A program made the position numbers and the translations under genes. Positions 8,001 to 12,721 of a stretch of 12,721 nucleotides of DNA are shown piece after piece. The stretch's first letter is position 1. Every line of letters begins with the position of its first letter. The stretch spans positions 1 through 12,721 of the forward strand of contig RCAB01000919.1 of assembly GCA_003640385.1 (NCBI GenBank). The letters run 5' to 3'. The notes beneath the pieces were generated by a model, which saw only the letters and a list, made by a program, of their open reading frames with translations, ran no database searches and was not told the origin of the DNA. The DNA is from Setaria digitata. Its lineage: Eukaryota > Nematoda > Chromadorea > Rhabditida > Setariidae.

Positions 8001-10871
8001 ATAGCAACATCTCTTTTTTTTTCTTTTTTTTTGCGGCTCATACATTAAAATTTATTTAATGCCAATCGAAAATTTATCATCATTTCTTTCACCTAAATTT
8101 CTTATCCGTCTTTTTTTCTATTTTTTATTTTTTCAATTCTTCAATCTGTTATTCTCCTACTCTTGATTATGATTGTTCATTCAAATTTTCTAAATTTTTA
8201 GTCAAAAAATTATTAAAATCTATTAAAATAATTATAGGATGCATATTACGATATAGCTACAGCCAAATATTATAACCATACTAATATTCTATTATATCGA
8301 TGATTCGGCAATTAATTAAAGGAAACTGTTTGTTATACACAAATTTGTTAATATGTTGATAATACTACAGCTTTATAATATTTTCGTTTTTGTTATCCAT
8401 TCATAATCACATCTCTTCTTCATTTCTTTTCTTTCTTTTTTTTTTTTTTTGTATTGTAATTAAATTCATTGCTCGTTTATTTTTATTTATTTTTTTGCTA
8501 TAATTAATTGGATATCTGAATTTGAAGAATGAGAATAGCTTGAAATCTTACAGTGCTCACTTTGTTCATTCTTCCACTTATGCATATTTTTAAGATCACT
8601 TAAATCATATTTAGTAAAAATTTTTGAATGATAATTATAGTAAATACATGCACAAAAATAAATAAATAAATAAACAAAATAAATAAGTAAATAGATAAAT
8701 AAATAAATGTAAATATATTTGGTTATGCATGCATATGTATATAAAAACTTAAATATACGTGTAAATTTTATTTCAGAAATGTAATAGCGTCGGTGAATAC
8801 TCGACAGTGTCCAGTAGCACCGAAAAAACAATTACTTCATCAAAGTAGTAATAATAATATTGTTCATCCAGCAGGTGATACAAATGCTACCGTTGCAAAT
8901 AATAACTCTGCTTTACCTTTAGTATCGAAAATAAGGTTAGAATAAAATCAATTTTTTCATCTTTCCTTAATTATTAATTTAAATTGTTGCAATCTCTTTA
9001 GAGTATGCTCTAATTATAGTTGCCCTATTTATCGCTGTAATAAAGAGGACATATTTTTGTGAAATTTTCTCTTCCTTTTTTTTTGTAATTTAAAAGTTTA
9101 TTTATCTATTTAATTGATAAAATAGTCGCAGTTATGCGAAAATATTTGATGACATTAAAAAAGAAATAAAAGGAAAAATATTTTAGCAACAAGATTGAAA
9201 CAAACAGTAGCAGGGTATTCTCTATGAAAAGGCCACTTTCATTCATTACAAATTTGCGGAATGCTCAGGTAGATTGCATTAACGATGGAAATGCAACTAA
9301 TGAGGAAAGAATAATATGTCATTTGTAAGTTTTCCATTTCATTACTAATTAGTTCCTGCGCAATAATTTTAAGAAAATTTTTTTAACATTTCTTTTTTAA
9401 CAAATGTTTATTTTTTTAAGTGAACTTAGCTCGAAAGTAAGTAGCGCTATGGAACGTGAAAGTACAGCACCCTGTGTATCACCGGAAATTTCGGATCCGG
9501 ATGCGGAAGAGCAAACATCATTCAATGCTGCTCAACGGATTCCATTCATTGATATCGATAGCTTAACATCATTAGTTGGACATGATGATGTATATGAGAT
9601 ACCACCTCGAATTGAAGTGAATTTCTCAAATTATTCTAACCTTTCTGTTCCTTTTTCTTTTCATTTCAAATGCGCGCAGTTTTATTACTTATTAACTGAA
9701 AACTGAAAAAAGAGCAAAAATTTCTTAAATTTTCGAGGCAATCTCCTCTTCTTTCCACTATTAATGGGAATAAAAATTTTGTAAAATTTTTTAATTAACT
9801 CCTCTTTTCTCATTTTAATTACACAGTAGCACAATTTTGTTGCCTATTAATTAAAAAGAAAACAAAAGTTTCCTAAATTTTTTAGGTAATCGAAGAGCCA
9901 AAGCACATTTTGGCAACATCAGAAGAAGTGCGTCGTCCACTTCTGACCACAGCTGAAGTGACCCCACGGAAGCACTCACTGCAAGGAATCCACAGTATAA
10001 TTAGCGTTGTACGTAAAAGAAGTTTAGGTCGACTGAAAAAGCAGCATTGCAAGAATGAATACAAATCAAAATCTGAGAATCGAGCACGGAAAGTAAATTA
10101 TTCTAACTTCTTAATTAATTAATTAAGATTTTCTTTTTTTGGTTAATTGAGGAAAATATATTTTTGTATTCTTTTTTTCTTTTTTGACAGTTAGCCAAAT
10201 CGGATAATTTTCAAAGCAAATTCTTTTCTTCTTAATTCATTGATTAGGATAAATTTCTTTTTTTTTTTTTTTAATTGAGGGATGCATATTTTTTTTTGTC
10301 TTTTTTTTATCACAATTACTTAAATCGAATAATTTCCCGCTTAAATTGGGATGAATAAATAAATTTTTTTCCAGAATTAATTGATCAATTCTTTTTTTGA
10401 ATTAATTGTGATAATACTTTCTGTTCCTCTAAAATTAATAAATTGGGTGGGATTTTTTCTTTTTTTAAATAAAGCGTTCCTCTAAAAGCAGCGAAACAAC
10501 GAATATCCTAAATTAATGAATATTTAAGAAATTCAAATTAATTCTGAAATAATGGCACGTAATGGTTATGCAAATTCACTGTACAACAATTAATTTGTTT
10601 GGCTAATTAATTTTCCTTTCAGGCATTACGTACAATAACATTTATTCTTGGAACATTTACAATACTTTGGACACCATTTTACGTGATGGCAACGGTGATG
10701 GGATTCTGCGATTCCTGTAAGAATTCGAAAATATTCAACTTCTTCTATTCAATTAGCTACCTGTTGTGCTATATGAATAGTCCAATTAATCCATTTTGCT
10801 ATGCTATGGCTAATCAACAGTTCAAGAAAACACTTATACGCATTTTAAGTTGTGATTTCAAGAGATCATAG
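4910..10871 (+). CDS. gar-2: G-protein-linked (muscarinic-type) acetylcholine receptor GAR-2, 5'-partial, nine exons
   Basis: This is a class A GPCR that binds acetylcholine at the plasma membrane of neurons or muscle and signals through G proteins. Joined exons 4910-5064, 5379-5463, 5937-6155, 6345-6472, 8777-8935, 9187-9324, 9421-9616, 9886-10092 and 10623-10871 give 1536 nt, in frame to TAG. With residue 1 at 4910: FLCDLW holds the TM3 disulfide Cys27, MIDY holds the amine-binding Asp34, and DRY is 51-53. [15 protein letters not shown] is the second intracellular loop, Cys107 is the partner Cys in extracellular loop 2, TM5 is about 117-141, ICL3 about 142-430, WTPFYV is in TM6, and NPFCY (485-489) is in TM7. 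From memory, [12 protein letters not shown] (306-317) and PFIDxDS...VGHDD (336-351) in ICL3 are shared with C. elegans GAR-2 and favour gar-2 over gar-1 or gar-3. The start, N-terminus and TM1 are missing. Receptor class is very secure, the gar-2 assignment good, and the ICL3 exon edges least certain. Confidence 0.88.
5379..5463 (+). CDS. gar-2: gar-2 exon B: DRY motif end, second intracellular loop, start of TM4
   Basis: The acceptor is GATTTCAG and the donor CTG/GTAAAT. The 85 nt complete the Arg codon and add 28 codons, reading [19 protein letters not shown] and then the hydrophobic start of TM4 (ILIVAIIWL). The second intracellular loop is the best-conserved part of nematode GAR receptors and contacts the G protein. 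The intron inside the DRY Arg codon is 314 nt long. Confidence 0.93.
5937..6155 (+). CDS. gar-2: gar-2 exon C: TM4 end, second extracellular loop, TM5
   Basis: The acceptor is ATTTCCAG and the donor CAG/GTATGT. The 219 nt give exactly 73 codons. The peptide begins [13 protein letters not shown] (end of TM4), has DECYVQF in extracellular loop 2 with the Cys that should pair with TM3, then [20 protein letters not shown] as TM5, and enters ICL3 with [12 protein letters not shown]. Where most class A receptors have the TM5 proline, this reads Thr129 in my hand alignment; I recall the same stretch in C. elegans GAR-2. Confidence 0.94.
6237..6250 (+). repeat. (GA)7 microsatellite in the intron before exon D
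   Basis: Seven GA units followed by AGAAAAGAGAGAAA, about 95 nt upstream of the exon D acceptor. It lies within a 189-nt intron. Confidence 0.85.
6345..6472 (+). CDS. gar-2: gar-2 exon D: start of third intracellular loop
   Basis: The acceptor is a long T tract ending TTTTAG. The 128 nt give 42 codons plus AG. The peptide begins [11 protein letters not shown], typical of the basic GPCR segment after TM5, and becomes Ser/Thr-rich ([16 protein letters not shown]). The chosen donor, CCAG/GTGCTC, is weak at its intronic end but is the one that stays open into the next exon (AG/A gives Arg). An identical CCAG/GTGCTCC lies 56 nt downstream. Reading on without splicing stays open to 6632, but the peptide turns hydrophobic, unlike an intracellular loop. 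Confidence 0.78.
6447..6535 (+). repeat. 33-bp exact direct repeat (56-nt offset) spanning the exon D splice junction
   Basis: Copies at 6447-6479 and 6503-6535 are identical over 33 bases, beginning GAAACTTCCTC and ending CCAGGTGCTCC. They are separated by a 23-nt CT-rich linker. Each copy contains CCAG/GTGC. The segment from the first GT (6473) to the second AG (6528) therefore has GT...AG ends and is 56 nt long. The perfect identity suggests a recent event. Confidence 0.9.
7115..7128. other. Inverted repeat GCATAC-GA-GTATGC in a CATACG-rich patch
   Basis: Perfect 6-bp arms flank GA, within a 50-nt stretch of CATACG, CGTAAAC and ACACGCATACG units in the large intron. The patch is CpG-containing, which is unusual for this AT-rich window. 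Confidence 0.4.
7600..7622 (+). repeat. Poly(A) tract of 23
   Basis: 23 consecutive A in the 2.3-kb intron. Tracts of this length are slippage-prone and their assembled length may be wrong. Confidence 0.85.
8655..8708 (+). repeat. Imperfect TAAA/AAAT tetranucleotide repeat
   Basis: About 54 nt of AAAT units with a few changes (AAAC, AAGT, AGAT) lie 70 nt before the exon E acceptor. On the opposite strand this reads as Tyr/Ile/Leu/Phe repeats and creates a false open frame. Confidence 0.85.
8777..8935 (+). CDS. gar-2: gar-2 exon E: third intracellular loop, Asn-rich variable segment
   Basis: The acceptor is TTATTTCAG and the donor AG/GTTAGA. The 159 nt are open only in the phase supplied by exon D; the other two frames hit stops. 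The peptide runs [10 protein letters not shown]..., then Asn- and His-containing low-complexity sequence ([19 protein letters not shown]). Nothing here is a conserved motif, as expected for the variable part of this loop. Support comes from phase, splice signals and fewer stops than the surrounding AT-rich intron. Confidence is lower than for the transmembrane exons. Confidence 0.68.
9187..9324 (+). CDS. gar-2: gar-2 exon F: third intracellular loop
   Basis: The acceptor is AATATTTTAG and the donor a consensus CATTT/GTAAGT. The 138 nt complete a split Ser codon, add 45 codons and leave TT of a Phe codon. The peptide includes [17 protein letters not shown], with basic residues before Ser that could be kinase sites, then an acidic/Asn stretch ending ERIICH. 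It is not a recognised domain. In-phase splicing on both sides and a strong donor support it. Confidence 0.72.
9421..9616 (+). CDS. gar-2: gar-2 exon G: conserved block of the third intracellular loop
   Basis: This exon carries the gar-2 signature: [12 protein letters not shown], then [16 protein letters not shown], both of which I recall in the C. elegans GAR-2 loop. The 196 nt complete the split Phe codon and add 65 codons. The donor is GAA/GTGAAT; without it the frame stays open to 9706 and adds AT-rich coding of poor quality. The acceptor is TTTTTTTAAG, an unusual AAG end, yet it restores phase. Joining to the next exon gives PPRIE then VIEE, which fits my memory of the C. elegans region. 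Confidence 0.82.
9715..9891 (+). repeat. Diverged direct repeat covering the exon H acceptor (148-nt offset)
   Basis: 29-nt segments at 9715-9743 and 9863-9891 match at 24 positions by eye. Both begin CAAAA, share TAAATTTT and end AATC. The second contains the used acceptor TTTTAG/GTAATC. In the first the AG is embedded in TTCGAGGCAATC. Confidence 0.6.
9886..10092 (+). CDS. gar-2: gar-2 exon H: distal third intracellular loop, basic and phospho-site rich
   Basis: The acceptor is TTTTTTAG and the donor AAA/GTAAAT. The 207 nt give exactly 69 codons. The peptide starts VIEEPKH, contains two basic serine sites (RKHSLQG with Ser391, RKRSLGR with Ser406) of the kind used by basophilic kinases such as PKA, PKC or CaMKII, and ends [11 protein letters not shown], the basic segment just before TM6 that couples to the G protein and is near-invariant among GAR receptors. 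The kinase assignment is inference from motif shape. Confidence 0.9.
10143..10336 (+). repeat. Diverged tandem repeat (about 127-nt unit) in the last intron
   Basis: 10143-10211 and 10271-10336 share TTAATTGAGG at the left, a T-rich centre, and AAATCGGATAATTTTC versus AAATCGAATAATTTCC at the right. Offsets at the two ends are 128 and 125 nt, so a small indel separates the copies. Confidence 0.55.
10623..10871 (+). CDS. gar-2: gar-2 exon I: TM6, TM7, C-terminal tail and stop
   Basis: The acceptor is CCTTTCAG. The exon has 82 codons plus TAG at 10869-10871. It reads [10 protein letters not shown]...ILWTPFYV (TM6, with the W-x-P switch), FCDSC (third extracellular loop with two Cys, a likely disulfide), [18 protein letters not shown] (TM7 with the NPxxY motif as NPFCY) and a short amphipathic tail [19 protein letters not shown]. 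The tail is short, as in other GAR and muscarinic receptors; Cys506 is a possible palmitoylation site. Downstream sequence has no further coding continuity. Confidence 0.95.
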   Translation, partial: ALRTITFILGTFTILWTPFYVMATVMGFCDSCKNSKIFNFFYSISYLLCYMNSPINPFCYAMANQQFKKTLIRILSCDFKRS

Positions 10872-10872
10872 C

Positions 10873-10878
10873 AATAAA
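10873..10878 (+). promoter_or_regulatory. AATAAA polyadenylation signal candidate 1 nt after the stop
   Basis: AATAAA begins two bases past the last base of the TAG stop. If used, cleavage 10-20 nt later would leave a 3' UTR of only about 20-30 nt. A T-rich stretch with 19 consecutive T at 10910-10928 follows, consistent with a downstream U-rich element. In such AT-rich DNA an AATAAA can occur by chance. Confidence 0.4.
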
Positions 10879-11145
10879 ATGGCAATAATTTCATTTTTCA
10901 AATTTTCTATTTTTTTTTTTTTTTTTTTGTCCCTTTTCTTTTTATCTTTTAAATATTTATAAGTTTTAGAATTTTTGTTAAAATCAAATCTTTCTTTTTG
11001 GTTATTTTTTTATTTCCTCATTTTCGACTTAATGAACATAAGCTTTATTGATAAATACAAATTACAAAAATCAATTTGTAAAAATAATATATGTTAATTA
11101 ATTACAATTGAAGTAACAATTGTTAATGGAAAAAATTTCTTTTCA

Positions 11146-11151
11146 AATAAA
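11146..11151 (+). promoter_or_regulatory. AATAAA polyadenylation signal candidate, distal
   Basis: This second canonical AATAAA, about 275 nt after the stop, is followed within 20 nt by a T-rich stretch. It would give a 3' UTR of ordinary nematode length. The sequence alone does not decide between it and the proximal signal. Confidence 0.3.
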
Positions 11152-12115
11152 ACATTTAAATTAGAACTCTTTTTTATTTCATTTGCTTATTTATTACTTT
11201 ATTTATTTACTTAATTACTATTATTTTTTTTTTGGTGTAAAGTTTGCAAAAAAAGAAGCCAATGCAGTAGAGGTGCTTTTATCATTTCATATAACTATTT
11301 TGATGCATAATAATTTTGCTTCTTGTTACTGTTAATAAGAAAGTACACTTATTGTTTTACTCGGTAAATAAATTAGAATGTAGTACCGATTGTCTCTTCA
11401 TAACTGAAATTAAATAATATTTGAAAATGAAATTTTAAAACCGGCAAAAGAAATGGGAAAATTAATGCAATGCTGTTAAATGTATTCAAAGGGAAGCAAA
11501 AGGTATTAAAAGTGCTATCAAAAAATTTAATGCAAATTTTAATTTAATCAAAACTTTTTTAAATTTTTCCTATCTAATTCTTTTTCGGAAACAGAAAGTA
11601 CACAGAAAGAAATTCGTAATGGCTGGAAAATTTTAGGAAGCTATAAGTATGTGTTGAATTTTATTTCGGGTGCCATTTTTATTTCTAATTTTATGTTTTT
11701 AAAAATTGAATTGAGGAATTAATAAACGATCTAGCGGGATTTTGGGAATAAATTTTATATAATTATAATTGTTACGATTTTGTGTATAAAAATAAATGGA
11801 ATAAATTTTTAGTTCACAAATGACTGAATATCAGTAAGAAAACTGAAAAATTCTTTTAGCAACTGAAAGACTTATTTACCGAAATATTTCTTTTCAAATA
11901 TTCGATATCAGTTATTCTTCCAATATCAGTAAGAAGAACCATCGTACTACCGAAGTGCTCATTGTCTTAATTAATTAAAGTGATTTTTTTTTTCTTTTTG
12001 TCCGTGCTTCGCAGTAAATGCTATATTTGCTATAGTGTTTTGACAATAATAATTCCAAAAAAATGCTACAATTTAAGTATTTTAGTACTTCCTTGGTTGC
12101 AACAAAAATTTTTCG

Positions 12116-12159
12116 AAACTTTGACTTTTAATAGTCACTATTAAAAAATGCCAAAGTTT
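12116..12159. other. Interrupted hairpin in the 3' flank
   Basis: Inner arms TTTTAATAG (12126-12134) and CTATTAAAA (12138-12146) are perfectly complementary around a 3-nt TCA loop. Outer arms AAACTTTG (12116-12123) and CAAAGTTT (12152-12159) extend the stem to 17 bp across a 2/5-nt internal loop. It is short for a microRNA precursor. Confidence 0.45.
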
Positions 12160-12721
12160 GATCATAAATGAACGATACCAGATAATAATGAATATGCAGT
12201 AAGGCTGAAATAATTTGAAGTGAAAGTAAAACACGCCAAGAATAAGTAGCAAATTTTGGAAAAATAAAATGAGAAGGAATGTTGAACGAGTTGAGGAATC
12301 AAAAATTGAAAGCACAAGGGACATAGCCTAGAAAATGAATTTGGCTCACTTAGCAAATCAAAAAAGTTTCTAAACATGTCACCGCATCGGGAAACAACAT
12401 GGCACCATTATCATATGATTGCGATATATTCTTATTGATAATAATAATCCTTATTGCAATAATATCATTAGGAATAAAAATGATGTTAAATGGTAACAGC
12501 TGATAATGATATTAATAATAATAAAATAATAATTATAACAAAGATAATTAGTTATAATAGTGATATTAATTAGTTAATTAATTGGGTATATTAATAAATA
12601 AATAATAAGCAGTAATTCAAAAACGATGATTTTGAAATGAACAAATTAATTAAATATTTAAAATAGCCAATAAATTTGCAGAAAAAAATTGTGCATTTGA
12701 AATGAAATTTATCATTTCCGG

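Larger units (their letters stand above)
6473..8776 (+). other. gar-2: 2304-nt intron within the third-intracellular-loop coding region
   Basis: This is the largest intron among the found exons; the others are 96 to 530 nt. It begins with the second copy of a 33-bp repeat, then holds A runs (6914-6932 and 7600-7622), a CATACG/CGTAAAC-rich patch at 7083-7135, many T runs, and a TAAA repeat just before the acceptor. I see no clear extra exon. An alternative ICL3 exon cannot be excluded by eye, because the loop has no motif to search for. Confidence 0.65.
10872..12721 (+). other. 3' untranslated and intergenic flank of gar-2
   Basis: After the stop the sequence is AT-rich with poly(T), two candidate polyadenylation signals (10873-10878 and 11146-11151), a 14-bp direct repeat (11827-11840 and 11922-11935), a hairpin (12116-12159) and AAT/GATAAT-type low complexity from about 12430 to 12610. 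The minus-strand open frames around 12082-12377 overlap each other, have no recognisable domain and look like AT-driven noise. No second gene is supported. Confidence 0.6.

Noticed and set aside
8487..8831. Minus-strand open frame of 114 codons
   Set aside because: It is driven by the TAAA repeat (Tyr/Ile/Leu/Phe) and partly antisense to gar-2 exon E.
9882..10064. Minus-strand open frame opposite exon H
   Set aside because: It is an antisense shadow of a confidently assigned gar-2 exon.
12082..12377. Two overlapping minus-strand open frames
   Set aside because: They occupy different frames over the same bases and are hydrophobic by AT bias, with no domain or splice logic.
1..12721. tRNA, rRNA, CRISPR array, transposon, operon or novel defence-type system
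   Set aside because: No tRNA box pairs, regular spaced repeats, terminal inverted repeats with transposase, or multi-gene arrangement were seen. The content is one nematode receptor gene in AT-rich DNA.

Overview
The window reads as nuclear DNA from a nematode. It is strongly AT-rich and full of poly(T)/poly(A) tracts. It holds one recognisable gene, on the + strand, split into short exons with T-rich GT-AG introns and nematode-type acceptors (mostly TTTCAG or TTTTAG). Base composition and the gene's relatedness fit a clade III (spirurid or filarial) worm, but that placement is inference.

The gene is a G-protein-linked acetylcholine receptor, the nematode muscarinic-like receptor GAR-2. I reconstruct nine consecutive coding exons between 4910 and 10871. 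They total 1536 nt, stay in phase at every junction, and encode 511 residues plus a TAG stop. The product runs from the middle of transmembrane segment 2 (TM2) through TM3-TM5, a long third intracellular loop (ICL3, about 288 residues) and TM6-TM7 to a short C-terminal tail. The start codon, extracellular N-terminus, TM1 and first part of TM2 were not found; they probably lie left of the window, across an intron longer than 4.9 kb.

Layout: 1-4909 is non-coding sequence, presumably the upstream intron, with homopolymer tracts, an AGAT microsatellite, a 74-nt pure-purine tract and a cluster of short inverted repeats at 889-1176. 4910-6155 holds three exons for TM2-TM5. 6345-6472 begins ICL3 and ends at a duplicated AG/GT junction. 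6473-8776 is a 2.3-kb intron. 8777-10092 holds four ICL3 exons. 10623-10871 holds TM6, TM7 and the tail. 10872-12721 is the 3' flank, with poly(A)-signal candidates and a hairpin; I see no second gene there.

No tRNA, rRNA, transposon, CRISPR array or gene cluster was recognised. The most interesting points are the 33-bp direct repeat that duplicates a splice junction inside the receptor, diverged duplications in two later introns, and binding-pocket residues that differ from classical muscarinic receptors.
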